Positions 33,724 to 42,239 of a stretch of DNA of 64,000 nucleotides are shown here, in pieces. The notes under the pieces were generated by a model. The model had not been told where the DNA came from and ran no database searches. It saw nothing but the letters and a program-made list of their open reading frames with translations. The translations under genes and the position numbers were made by a program. The stretch comes from Anaerolineae bacterium (lineage in GTDB: Bacteria; Chloroflexota; Anaerolineae; Anaerolineales; Anaerolineaceae): contig JABLXC010000009.1 in NCBI GenBank assembly GCA_013178185.1, positions 1-64,000 of the forward strand, written 5' to 3'. Positions within the stretch are counted from its first letter, which is position 1. Every line of letters starts with the position of its first letter.

Positions 33724-34224
33724 TTATCCCGCGCCTGCGGCATTCGCCTGTGGATCTGGGGTTTCGCCTTTCAGGCTCTTAAGGAGCTGGACTACCCCGT
33801 AGATAATTGCTTCGGGGCGGGGTGGGCAGCCAGGAACATAGACATCCACGGGGATGACATCGGCGATGCTGCCGACGACATTGTAACATCCCTGGAATGC
33901 GCCGCCGGAGAGACCGCACGACCCCACCGCGATGACAAACTTGGGCTCAGGCATCTGGTTGTAAATGCGTACCAACCGGTCGCGGGCTTGCAAAGTCACG
34001 GGGCCAGTGCAGATCAACACATCTGCATGACGAGGGCTGCCCTGGAGCTTAATGCCGAAACGTTCGACATCGTAGCGGGGGGTCAGGGTCGCGAGAATTT
34101 CAATATCACAGCCGTTGCAGGAACCGCTGTTGAAATGGATTGCCCAGGGCGAATTGATGCGAGCCCAGCTACGGACACGGTCCAGTGCTTGCTGCCAGGG
34201 GTTTTCTAATTTGACTTCATTCAT
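33724..34224 (-). CDS. Group 4 [NiFe]-hydrogenase small subunit (NuoB-like)
   Basis: A 166-residue protein that holds the proximal [4Fe-4S] cluster. The ligand pattern is CNGC (Cys36, Cys39), GSC (Cys103) and PGCPPRPEAI (Cys133). The CxxC spacing is hydrogenase-type, unlike the adjacent CC of complex I NuoB. It passes electrons from the NuoI-like subunit to the NiFe site. Confidence 0.93.
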   Translation of the reverse strand: MNEVKLENPWQQALDRVRSWARINSPWAIHFNSGSCNGCDIEILATLTPRYDVERFGIKLQGSPRHADVLICTGPVTLQARDRLVRIYNQMPEPKFVIAVGSCGLSGGAFQGCYNVVGSIADVIPVDVYVPGCPPRPEAIIYGVVQLLKSLKGETPDPQANAAGAG

Positions 34225-34276
34225 CGTTTACCTCTCTTGAAGGGCGGGATCGCCTGACTGTACCTGTAAATGTAAA

Positions 34277-34588
34277 TTATCCAAGGATCAGTGCAATCAG
34301 CGCCAGCACTAAACCCACCAGAAATACGCCTGAGGCAAAATTCAGCGGGCTTGTCCCCAGCGCTAGCATCCCCAGGTGCAAAATTGCAAAGAAGAGAGCA
34401 ATCAAAAAAAATGGCCGGTAGCCGGGAGCGGCAAGGTAGGTGGGCGCTTCTTCGCCGCTGCCGTAAACACTGGTTTTCATCGGGTTGGGCTTTTCTGGCC
34501 CTGCCAGAACCTGGCCGATCCACACGATTACCAGCACCAGGGGAATGTAGATCAAGAAAGCAATGGGAGGGGAGAGTAGGATTTCCAT
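34277..34588 (-). CDS. Small membrane subunit, NuoA-like
   Basis: A 103-residue protein with three hydrophobic helices. Between helices 1 and 2 it has ..YGSGEEAP.., and then ..YRPFFLIALFFAILHLGML.., which follows the NuoA layout (..Y-C-G-E.. then F..FY..A..F). The conserved complex I acidic residue pattern in helix 2 is altered (His instead of Asp/Glu). Membrane-bound hydrogenases of the Hyc/Ech type usually lack NuoA, so this is an informative accessory subunit. Confidence 0.7.
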   Translation of the reverse strand: MEILLSPPIAFLIYIPLVLVIVWIGQVLAGPEKPNPMKTSVYGSGEEAPTYLAAPGYRPFFLIALFFAILHLGMLALGTSPLNFASGVFLVGLVLALIALILG

Positions 34589-34609
34589 GATTAGTTTTTA
34601 TCCTCCTGA

Positions 34610-36121
34610 TTATCCGCCAAAGACTGCCAACAGACTCGCGGCGGCTGGAGCGGTTAACCAGTTTATCCATGCAGGCGCAAAGCCAAAAATAACGACGCCC
34701 AATGTCAACAAGATTATCGGAACGGCCATGATCTTTGGGGTTGGCTTGCCGTTCTCGACAGTTGCGGATGGCGTTTTCCGATACATGCGATTGACCAATG
34801 GAGCGTAATAACCTAAAGAAAGGACGCTGTTTAGCGCTGCAAAGATAACCAGTAGGATGATCCACAGGTTCTGCGTTTGGGCGCCGGCAACAAAGATCTG
34901 CCATTTTGACATGAATCCAGCCAGAGGGGGCAACCCTCCCAGCGCCAGAACGGCGATGCTCAATGCGAAGGCGGTCAGCGGATAGCGTTTGGAAGCGCCA
35001 TTCAGATCATCTAAAGTCAACGGGTCATGGTCACCGCGAGCGATATGCAAGGTGTACAGAAGCGCTCCCGCGGAAAGGAAGGCTAATCCTTTCATGAGTG
35101 CATGTGTGAAGAGATGAAAGAAACCACCAGCCGCGCCGTTGGCGACTTTGAACGCCATTGCGGCGCCCAGGCCTACTAGCATGTAACCCATGTGGCTGAG
35201 ACTGGAGTAAGCCAGCAGCCGTTTGACCTGGGTCTGACGTAAAGCCATCAGGTTTCCGACGATCATGTTTACGGCGCCAAAGCTGAGCAGCAGGCCACCC
35301 CAAGCGCTGGCAACGCTGCTAAGGCTGCCCAGCGCTCGCAGTAGGGCGACCAATCCAGCCTCGATGACAACGCCGGAGAGCATGGCGCTGATCCCGCTGG
35401 GAGCTTGCGAATGCGCATCAGGGAGCCAGGTGTGCATGGGGACCAGCGCGCTCTTGACGCCAAAACCAATCAGAAAGGCGGCGCCAGCGAGGAGAAGGAC
35501 GGGGTCAGGGGAGTGTGCTGCGTTGCGGATTTCCAACAGATCCAACGCGCCGGTCTGCGAGAATACCAACACGATGCCAAGTAGCACAAAGACTGAGCCT
35601 GTAGCGCTTTGGACGAGATACTTGAAACCGGCTTCCAGAGAGGCGGGGTGGGTGGTGTAAAATGCAACTAACATGTAGGAAGTAATTGCCATTGCCTCGA
35701 ACCAGACCCACAGGTTGAATAAGTCGGCGGCGCAGCCTAATCCGATCATGCTGCCAATCATCGCTGTCAGGAGGGCATAATATTTCTCTTCTCCTCTGTC
35801 TCCGGCCATATAAGCGGTAGAAAAGAGCATGACCATCGCGCCTAACAGCAGGACGACGACAGCCAACAAGAGGCCGATGCCGTCCATTCGAAGATGAATG
35901 GCGTTGACTGCCAGCTCTACCGGAGCGCCAGCCAGAACGGCCTGGCCAGCGAAGTAGAGTGGGTATCCGCAAGCTATCAGGGTAAGTACACCGAGCCAGG
36001 CTACGACGGGACTGCGTCGGTTATTACTGGCACGCAGGCTCAACCGGCCAACCAGGTAGATGAGCGGCGCGGCTGCAAGAGGTAAGGCGATTAACCAGAT
36101 CAGTGCTGTGTTTGCGTTCAT
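34610..36121 (-). CDS. Antiporter-like membrane subunit, NuoN/MrpD/HyfF type
   Basis: A 503-residue protein with about 14 transmembrane helices of the proton_antipo_M family. It has the conserved ..GFGVKSALVPMHTWLPDAHSQAPS.. segment with its Lys, ..LLAYSSLSHMGYMLVG.. and ..FSTAYM... One of two ion-pumping subunits in this operon. ATG at 36121, 4 bp after the preceding stop. Confidence 0.93.
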   Translation of the reverse strand: MNANTALIWLIALPLAAAPLIYLVGRLSLRASNNRRSPVVAWLGVLTLIACGYPLYFAGQAVLAGAPVELAVNAIHLRMDGIGLLLAVVVLLLGAMVMLFSTAYMAGDRGEEKYYALLTAMIGSMIGLGCAADLFNLWVWFEAMAITSYMLVAFYTTHPASLEAGFKYLVQSATGSVFVLLGIVLVFSQTGALDLLEIRNAAHSPDPVLLLAGAAFLIGFGVKSALVPMHTWLPDAHSQAPSGISAMLSGVVIEAGLVALLRALGSLSSVASAWGGLLLSFGAVNMIVGNLMALRQTQVKRLLAYSSLSHMGYMLVGLGAAMAFKVANGAAGGFFHLFTHALMKGLAFLSAGALLYTLHIARGDHDPLTLDDLNGASKRYPLTAFALSIAVLALGGLPPLAGFMSKWQIFVAGAQTQNLWIILLVIFAALNSVLSLGYYAPLVNRMYRKTPSATVENGKPTPKIMAVPIILLTLGVVIFGFAPAWINWLTAPAAASLLAVFGG

Positions 36122-36125
36122 GGTT

Positions 36126-37874
36126 TTAACCTCCTGCTGCTAGGACAACCAGCACAACGATCAATCCAGCCAGGATGCCAAAGATGTTCCAATTAAGCAA
36201 GCCGGTGTGAGTGGCTCGGAGCGATTCGGCCCCTCCCTGGACGGCGTTGACGATTGCCCGGTTGATGGCTTCGAACCCGAAGCTGTCGGCGGCTGCCTTT
36301 CCAATAACCTGCAAGGCGTGGGCTAAGCCTGATAGCCGTTTGCGCTGCCACCAGGCGACCAGGCCTAATGCGACGACTGCCAGCGCGAGAAGTGTGGCAG
36401 GGGCTGTAATAACTTCCAAGATGAATAGCAGCGTCGTGGAAGCCTCAATGTCATGAAATGGAAGACTGGACTCCAAAAGATGGCTGAAAGGTCCGGCAAG
36501 CAACCAAGTTGTCACGGCGCCGATGGCGAGTGGAATGAGGGCGACTTTCATCGCTGTTCCGGCGTCATGCCCGTGATGTTTGCTTTGCGCCGGACCGTAA
36601 AAGACCATCCACACACACCGGAAGGTGTAAAGCGCTGTCAGGCCAGCGGAGAACACCATGATGGCATACGCCCAGATCGGGCCATGCGCCAGACCTGCCT
36701 CCAGGATCAGTTCCTTACTCCAAAAACCGTTCAGGATCGGAACGCCTGCCAGCGCCAGCGCGCCGACGACAAAGACAGCCCGAGTTAAAGGCATATGTTT
36801 GCCCAAATCGCCCATCTGGCGCATGTCGCGCGTCCCGATGCTGTGGATCACCGCGCCGGCTGCCAGGAAGAGAAGCGCCTTGAATACGGAATGACTCAAA
36901 AGATGAAATTGGCTGGCAAAGATGCCACCAGCGCCAATGGCGTAGACCATGTACCCTAATTGGCTGACGGTCGAATACGCCAGGACGCGCTTCAGATCAT
37001 TGGAGACCAGCGCCATTACCCCAGCCAGGAGCGCAGTGATTACGCCGATCGCAACAACGGCGGTTTTCCAGCCTGGCACAGACTCGAAGGCAGGATAAAA
37101 GCGGGCCAGCAGGTAAACGCCAGCGTTCACCATTGTGGCGGCATGGATAAGCGCGCTGATTGGCGTAGGGGCTTCCATGGCGTCGGGCAGCCAGGTTTGA
37201 AACGGAAACTGAGCTGATTTTGCTGCGGCCGCGATCAGGAAACCAAATGCGGCAACCGTAAGTACGCTTGTGGGCAGGGTCTCGGCTTTTTCAATGAACA
37301 GGTTCAGATCGTAGCTGCCCAGTGCGCTGTAGATGAGCAGAGCGCCTGCAAGCAGCCCGATGCCGCCTAGCTGCGTCATCACCAGGGCTTTGATGCCGCC
37401 GTAAACTGCCTTGGGGTCATCGCTATTGAAGGAAATCAATGCATAAGAACAAAGGGCTGTAATCTCCCAAAAAACGAACATCAATAACAGGTTGGTAGTA
37501 AGCACCAACCCGGCCATAGCGCCGATGAAGAATAAGACGAGCGCAAAATACCGGCCAAGTTGAGCCTCACCGTGCATGTAGTCCACCGAAAAAATTACCG
37601 CGAGGCTGCCAATCACGGTAGCGATGGCGGCTAAAAACACTCCTAACCCATCAGCAACGAACGTAAAATCGCCGAATACCCCACCCACCGGCAGGGTCAG
37701 CGCTGTTTCGGACCGCGCAGATGGGATCAGAAGGAGGGCAGCGATGCCCGCTGAAAGGCTGAACAGGATGGCCAACGCGTTTTGAAGGCGCGGTCTGGCA
37801 TCTCCTGTCCACCAGACCAGGATGGCACCTGCCCAGGGAAGCGCAATGATTGAGAGGATCAAAGTCGGCGTCAT
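36126..37874 (-). CDS. Antiporter-like membrane subunit, NuoL/MrpA type
   Basis: A 582-residue protein with about 16 helices: ..SVDYMHGE.., ..AAKSAQFPFQTWLPDAMEAPTPISALIHAATMV.. and ..VLAYSTVSQLGYM.. are NuoL hallmarks. A C-terminal extension with a long amphipathic stretch and a last helix resembles the NuoL lateral helix. It would translocate H+ or Na+. One base separates it from the NuoK-like gene, and AGAGG precedes its ATG. Confidence 0.93.
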   Translation of the reverse strand: MTPTLILSIIALPWAGAILVWWTGDARPRLQNALAILFSLSAGIAALLLIPSARSETALTLPVGGVFGDFTFVADGLGVFLAAIATVIGSLAVIFSVDYMHGEAQLGRYFALVLFFIGAMAGLVLTTNLLLMFVFWEITALCSYALISFNSDDPKAVYGGIKALVMTQLGGIGLLAGALLIYSALGSYDLNLFIEKAETLPTSVLTVAAFGFLIAAAAKSAQFPFQTWLPDAMEAPTPISALIHAATMVNAGVYLLARFYPAFESVPGWKTAVVAIGVITALLAGVMALVSNDLKRVLAYSTVSQLGYMVYAIGAGGIFASQFHLLSHSVFKALLFLAAGAVIHSIGTRDMRQMGDLGKHMPLTRAVFVVGALALAGVPILNGFWSKELILEAGLAHGPIWAYAIMVFSAGLTALYTFRCVWMVFYGPAQSKHHGHDAGTAMKVALIPLAIGAVTTWLLAGPFSHLLESSLPFHDIEASTTLLFILEVITAPATLLALAVVALGLVAWWQRKRLSGLAHALQVIGKAAADSFGFEAINRAIVNAVQGGAESLRATHTGLLNWNIFGILAGLIVVLVVLAAGG

Positions 37875-37875
37875 G

Positions 37876-38187
37876 TTACCTCTGCAAGGATGTCAGGGTT
37901 TTGATATCCAGCGAGCCGATACGCTGGCGGATTTGGACTGCCAGGGCAAGACCGACCACCGCAACGATCGTATCTACGACGATCACGATGATTGCCAGGC
38001 TCTGTCCCAACGTGACGTTCCCTGCCAACCGTCCGGCCAATACGAAGCCCAGCATCATCCCTTTGACCAGAATCTGGAGCGCAACGATGACCTTGATCAG
38101 GTTGCGGACGGCCAGGAGGCCATAAAATCCAATGCCGAGCAAAGCAACGGCTGCAACGATGATAATGCCTGGAATGGATAGATTCAT
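37876..38187 (-). CDS. Small membrane subunit, NuoK/MrpC type
   Basis: A 103-residue protein with three helices: ..GIGFYGLLAVRNLIKVIVALQILVKGMMLGFV.. matches the NuoK/MrpC helix 1-2 pattern. It overlaps the preceding gene by 4 bp (ATGA). Part of the antiporter-like module. Confidence 0.88.
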   Translation of the reverse strand: MNLSIPGIIIVAAVALLGIGFYGLLAVRNLIKVIVALQILVKGMMLGFVLAGRLAGNVTLGQSLAIIVIVVDTIVAVVGLALAVQIRQRIGSLDIKTLTSLQR

Positions 38188-38672
38188 ACGTCATGCTCCT
38201 TTGCTGGGTGGTGGTTCCCCTCTGAAAGCAAACCAATGACCCCCAGCACCCCTGCAAAGATCAAAAGGGCTTGTAAAACAACATCCAGACTGCGATCTTC
38301 CCATAAAACTGTTTGCAGGGAGGACGCTTGGGCTTCCGGCAGGGATCGTAAAAATGCGGGCAGACAAAAATAGCCCAGCAAGGTAAGGAAGGCGATGATT
38401 GAAATCCAGGTGAGCGGCCTGGGGAGCAAAGATTTCAAGTTGGGCGTCTCTTCTCCGGAGATGTTGATGGCGAAAACAAAGAGCACGGTCACCAGCCCTG
38501 CCCCCACGCTCAACTCGATAACGGCCACTTCGGGTGCGCCTAGCATGTACATCAACAGTGCAACTAGAGCGCTGGTTGCTGCCAGCCAAATTGCAGAGAT
38601 CAGCAACCGGCTTGCTCTGATTGCCATGATCGCGCATACCACCATGCCCGCCACAATCAGAATGAACACCAT
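38184..38672 (-). CDS. Membrane subunit with DUF4040/NuoJ-like region
   Basis: A 162-residue protein with about five helices. ..YMLGAPEVAVIELSVGAGLVTVLFVFAI.. matches the DUF4040 segment shared by MrpA C-terminal regions and membrane-bound hydrogenases; its place before NuoK also fits NuoJ. First gene of the ~8.5-kb hydrogenase operon; AAGGAGG precedes the ATG at 38672. Confidence 0.85.
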   Translation of the reverse strand: MVFILIVAGMVVCAIMAIRASRLLISAIWLAATSALVALLMYMLGAPEVAVIELSVGAGLVTVLFVFAINISGEETPNLKSLLPRPLTWISIIAFLTLLGYFCLPAFLRSLPEAQASSLQTVLWEDRSLDVVLQALLIFAGVLGVIGLLSEGNHHPAKEHDV

Positions 38673-38716
38673 AACAGCCTCCTTGAGGTGGTGGGATTTC
38701 TAAAGAGCTCATGAAG

Positions 38717-38745
38717 CTTATACCTTAGATTGTGATTTTTGTCAC
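38717..38745 (-). promoter_or_regulatory. Promoter of the hydrogenase operon
   Basis: On the minus strand GTGACA (38745-38740), 17-bp spacer, TATAAG (38722-38717). It predicts a start near 38710 and a 38-nt leader. Confidence 0.6.
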
Positions 38746-38747
38746 GT
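38730..38747. promoter_or_regulatory. Rex- or CRP/FNR-like palindrome at the hydrogenase promoter
   Basis: TTGTGATTTTTGTCACGT contains TGTGA-N6-TCAC. The longer TTGTGA-N6-TCAC form is close to the operator of the NADH sensor Rex; TGTGA-N6-TCAC also fits CRP/FNR proteins. It covers the -35 box and spacer, a repressor-like position about 28 bp before the predicted start. Which protein binds is inferred only from the motif. Confidence 0.5.
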
Positions 38748-38823
38748 GAGGGTTGTCCTAAATATTCGGGTTATTGTTCCTGAACCACATAAAGTTACAA
38801 TGATTAATTACCCCCCTGGATTA

Positions 38824-40518
38824 TTATTTCCGACGGTGAGAACGCCACAGGTCAATGAATACACTCCAGACCAGCAATCCGCCAATGAGCATAGAAATGC
38901 TGAATCCGATGATACCCAATATCGGGATAACAAACCAGGATTCAGAAGGGGAAACCCCCATTGCAAACGAAGAACCGATGATCATACCGGCAATGATCAC
39001 ACCGGCGGCCAGCCGATTGGTGATGATATAGGCGTGATTGACCGTTCTTGAGAAATCGGGAATGTCCAATCCGATTCGAAGCGCGCCGTCTTCGATTTGT
39101 TTCAACAGTATTTCTGTGGCGCGTGGCAAAGAACGAGCCAAGCGGAGGGTTTCTCGAAGCGAACTGGCAGCCCCTAGCAGTAGGCTTTGCGGGTTGAGCC
39201 GTTGCCATAGGAGCTGCTGCGAGACGGTTTTGCAAATGTCCAGGATGGCCAGGTTGGGATCTAAACGCAGGGCGACATCTTCTCCCTGGATGATGGTTTT
39301 AATTGCCAGGACCATTTCGCTGGGCAACTGGATTCCATTTTGGTAGATTGTGATTAAAGTCTCAGAGAGCAACCGAGCAAAGGAAATTTTCCCTAAAGAA
39401 GTTTCAAGGTAACGGTGCAAGATATGGTCTATGGATCGGCGCAACCGGTATTCATTGACCTGTTGAAGCGGTTTCCCAAGAAATAAGAGCAGCCGGACAA
39501 ACTCCAGGCTGTCGCGGTTTATGATGGCGTTGACCAGATCCCCTAACGCCTGGCGCTGCTCTGGAAGCAGACTACCCATCATCCCCAGATCAATGTAATT
39601 CAATACGCCGGTTTCTGGGTGAATGAGCAAGTTCCCAGGATGCGGATCGGCATGATAGAAGCCATCAATCAACAGCTGCTGGAAGATGCTGCGGATCAGG
39701 GTATCTGCGACTTCAGAGCGATCAACCCCCGCGGCGTCTAAAGCAGGCAGGTCATTGATCTTAATTCCCTCGATGGCTTCCATCGTCATGACCCGTTCGG
39801 TAACATACTCCCAGTAAACATACGGCACATGTACGCCGCTCAGGTTCATCATGTTCTTTCGCAAACGGTCTGCATTGGCAGCTTCGTTGCGATAATCCAG
39901 TTCCTCATTGAGAGTGCGGGAAAATTCTTCGACGATTGCAATCATGCCGAATCGTTTGCCCCAGGCTGTCCGGTTTTCGACCTGGCGAGCAATCTGCCGG
40001 ATGATTTCAAGATCGGAATCAATTTGCGGGCGAACTCCGGGCCGCTGCACTTTGACCATCACAGGTTGCAGGTTTAACAAAATGGCTTTATGCACCTGCC
40101 CTAGAGAGGCAGCGGCGATCGGCTCACGGGAGAATTCTAAAAAAATTTCTTCGACCGGTTTTCCAAGCTCTTCCTGGACGATTTGATATACTTGGTCCAG
40201 CGTGAAGGGTGGAACCGAATCCTGCAATTTTGAGAATTCGGCGGTCCAATCCGGCCCAAACAGGTCGTCCCGACTGGCAAGAATCTGCCCCAGCTTGACA
40301 TAGGTAGGCCCCAATTCCTCTAACATCAAGCGCACCCGTTCTTGTGGAGGACGACCGTCCATGTCCCCAATGCGGATGCGGAATTTTTCTCGCAGGATGC
40401 GTCGTACTTCTTGTATGTCTTCCTGGTCAATCAAGATGCCGAAGCCATAGCGAAGCAAGATGGCCTGAACATCTCGCCAGCGGATCAAGCTGCGCACTGG
40501 ACGCGTAAGATTCATCAT
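38824..40518 (-). CDS. ABC1/AarF/UbiB-family atypical kinase
   Basis: A 564-residue protein with the UbiB/ADCK pattern: KxGQ motif in ..PTYVKLGQILASRDDLF.., the Ala-rich loop IAAASLGQVH in place of a normal P-loop, ..VMVKVQRPGV.. and ..FYHADPHPGNLL... The C-terminus carries two transmembrane helices. Members act as ATPases/kinases needed for quinone or isoprenoid lipid homeostasis. Start at 40518 or at the next Met codon (40515). It precedes the hydrogenase operon on the same strand, but that operon has its own promoter. Confidence 0.92.
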   Translation of the reverse strand: MMNLTRPVRSLIRWRDVQAILLRYGFGILIDQEDIQEVRRILREKFRIRIGDMDGRPPQERVRLMLEELGPTYVKLGQILASRDDLFGPDWTAEFSKLQDSVPPFTLDQVYQIVQEELGKPVEEIFLEFSREPIAAASLGQVHKAILLNLQPVMVKVQRPGVRPQIDSDLEIIRQIARQVENRTAWGKRFGMIAIVEEFSRTLNEELDYRNEAANADRLRKNMMNLSGVHVPYVYWEYVTERVMTMEAIEGIKINDLPALDAAGVDRSEVADTLIRSIFQQLLIDGFYHADPHPGNLLIHPETGVLNYIDLGMMGSLLPEQRQALGDLVNAIINRDSLEFVRLLLFLGKPLQQVNEYRLRRSIDHILHRYLETSLGKISFARLLSETLITIYQNGIQLPSEMVLAIKTIIQGEDVALRLDPNLAILDICKTVSQQLLWQRLNPQSLLLGAASSLRETLRLARSLPRATEILLKQIEDGALRIGLDIPDFSRTVNHAYIITNRLAAGVIIAGMIIGSSFAMGVSPSESWFVIPILGIIGFSISMLIGGLLVWSVFIDLWRSHRRK

Positions 40519-40615
40519 TCTATCTATATTGTAACCCAGCCAACTGGCGGCGGATTGTTTTTTTGACCGAGAAAAGCGAATTCAGGAGAGGTAGAGGCGC
40601 TGTCGGTGAATTCTG

Positions 40616-41941
40616 TCAGTGGCCGAACACAACCTTCAGGTCATCGACTTGGCACATGAGTTGTTCTTGAGGCGCAAGCGCCTGCCTGGCCTGATCCCGT
40701 ACGGTATTCACGCCAGCGAAGAATTCGCGCATCATCACTACCAGCAGGTATCGCTGGTCGGCGTTCAACCTCAGGATTTGGTTGGGATCATGGATTAAAG
40801 CCCCCGCGAAATTCATAAATGCCATTTCTTTCCATAAACCAATCTCAATAGGAATACCGAAATCCTTTTCAAACTTTTGTTTGTCCAGCTTATGGTCGAA
40901 CAACGACATCATGAAGCGGTACTGCATCCGCTCCAATTTGCCAAATTTACGGGTCGCAGCCAATGGCCAACGCTTTGCCCGGATATGCTGGTTATATTGG
41001 TTCAAGGAAAACGTATTAACGAATAATTGGCCGTCCAAATAGCTGAAAGAGCCAGAGCCTGTCCCTACATATTCATCATATTGCACAATGTATTCATCCA
41101 GCAATCCTTCGCCCTTGCGTGAGTAAGTCCAGACAGACATAGGCTGGTAAGCTTCATTGAGCTTCTGGTTGATCAATTCATACCATCTTGCTTCGCGGCG
41201 GTAATTGACTTCTCCCAGAACTTTCATTGATTTCTCAACGGAAGGGGCGCTCATCAACGGGTAAAACGTGCATTGCCCCACACCCGATTCGACTACTTTT
41301 TCGACATCATTAATTAGAGTTTCTTCCGTCTGCTGGGGGAAGTTGAAGATCATGTCGGCATTCAGGGTTGGCAGGCGGTGGTTAAACTTCTGAAGGCGTT
41401 CCAGGATTTCTTCTCCTGAGCCAAACTTATCGAAGCGGTTCATTTGTTTTAACAAGGTGTTGTCAAAGCTTTGAATCCCGACGGAGAGGCGGTCTACACG
41501 GCCTTCCAACTCTGAAATGATCCTTTCGTTCAGGTGATTGGGATTGGTTTCACAGGATACTTCTTTGATCCCGAAAAGTTTTTTCGCCAGATCGATGGTG
41601 GAGGTCAGTTCATCCACCAGAATCGTAGGCGTGCCGCCTCCAACATAGGCAGATTCGAACTGGTAGCCCAGGTCTGAAACCATCCACAATTCTTCTCGCA
41701 GCCGTTTGAAATAATTCCGGGCTTTTTCTTCGTCGAAAATGAAACGATTAAAGGAACAGTAAGGGCATAACCGCTCGCAGAAAGGCACATGAATATACAG
41801 TACGTATTTTTGGCCCGGTTTTGGGGCGGGCAGGTGACTATTCTCTTTTACTGGGTTCAGTTTCAATTGGGTGCTGATTTTATACCGCATGTAAAGACTG
41901 ATCATCTTTGCGGCCAGGCTTTGCATTTTTGATGCTGGCAT
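40616..41941 (-). CDS. HemN/HemW-like radical SAM protein (coproporphyrinogen III oxidase family)
   Basis: A 441-residue radical SAM enzyme with the cluster motif CERLCPYCSF (CxxxCxxC) after ..LYIHVPF.., followed by ..AYVGGGTPT.. and ..LSVGIQSFD.., the HemN/HemW/HutW pattern. True HemN dehydrogenates coproporphyrinogen III; relatives handle heme delivery or heme breakdown, and no haem genes surround this one. The ATG at 41941 is preferred (GAAAGG upstream) to a GTG at 41974 with no ribosome site. Confidence 0.85.
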   Translation of the reverse strand: MPASKMQSLAAKMISLYMRYKISTQLKLNPVKENSHLPAPKPGQKYVLYIHVPFCERLCPYCSFNRFIFDEEKARNYFKRLREELWMVSDLGYQFESAYVGGGTPTILVDELTSTIDLAKKLFGIKEVSCETNPNHLNERIISELEGRVDRLSVGIQSFDNTLLKQMNRFDKFGSGEEILERLQKFNHRLPTLNADMIFNFPQQTEETLINDVEKVVESGVGQCTFYPLMSAPSVEKSMKVLGEVNYRREARWYELINQKLNEAYQPMSVWTYSRKGEGLLDEYIVQYDEYVGTGSGSFSYLDGQLFVNTFSLNQYNQHIRAKRWPLAATRKFGKLERMQYRFMMSLFDHKLDKQKFEKDFGIPIEIGLWKEMAFMNFAGALIHDPNQILRLNADQRYLLVVMMREFFAGVNTVRDQARQALAPQEQLMCQVDDLKVVFGH

Positions 41942-42082
41942 TTTTTTGAACCTTTCGAGAGCCGGCAAGAGCACTTTGCGTTGGTTGCGGCTGTTTTCGT
42001 GTTAGCTTTATCGCAAACTACTATATTATACTTTTGTTTAAGTCATGGTTTATTACTGATTTTTGTTGTGTTATTTTAGAAA

Positions 42083-42111
42083 ATTTTCGACCTGGTGGTC
42101 AGGTCGAAAAT
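42083..42111. other. Perfect 12-bp hairpin between divergent genes
   Basis: ATTTTCGACCTG (42083-42094), loop GTGGT, CAGGTCGAAAAT (42100-42111). On the minus strand it is followed by TTTTCTAAA, so it could end a minus-strand RNA, but no gene lies upstream to end. The rest of 41942-42159 shows no gene. Confidence 0.5.
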
Positions 42112-42159
42112 AGCGCGCATCGCCGTGATTTAAAAGCCGAAGCAACTTCGTGAAATGTC

Positions 42160-42188
42160 TTGACTTTTCTAACGCGCTGCGTTATTAT
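42160..42188 (+). promoter_or_regulatory. Promoter of the phasin/PhaR operon
   Basis: TTGACT (42160-42165), 17-bp spacer, TATTAT (42183-42188); start near 42195. Both flanking operator palindromes overlap it. Confidence 0.82.
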
Positions 42189-42212
42189 CAATTTATAACG
42201 CAGCGCGTTAGA
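42168..42212. promoter_or_regulatory. Twin palindromic operator at the phasin promoter
   Basis: TCTAACGCGCTGCGTTAT (42168-42185) and its exact reverse complement ATAACGCAGCGCGTTAGA (42195-42212) are separated by 9 bp. Each arm is itself a palindrome, TAACGC-NNN-GCGTTA. The first covers the spacer between -35 and -10 and the second covers the transcription start, with 27 bp between centres. This is the layout of tight repression by a TetR-like or PhaR-like dimer bound twice. Confidence 0.75.
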
Positions 42213-42239
42213 ATTTGATTCTAGAGAAAGGATGATGCC

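Noticed and set aside
30668-38672. Respiratory NADH dehydrogenase (complex I)
   Set aside because: The NuoD-like protein keeps both hydrogenase CxxC pairs and a cleavable tail, the NuoB-like protein has CxxC rather than CC, NuoEFG are absent, and a HycI protease follows.
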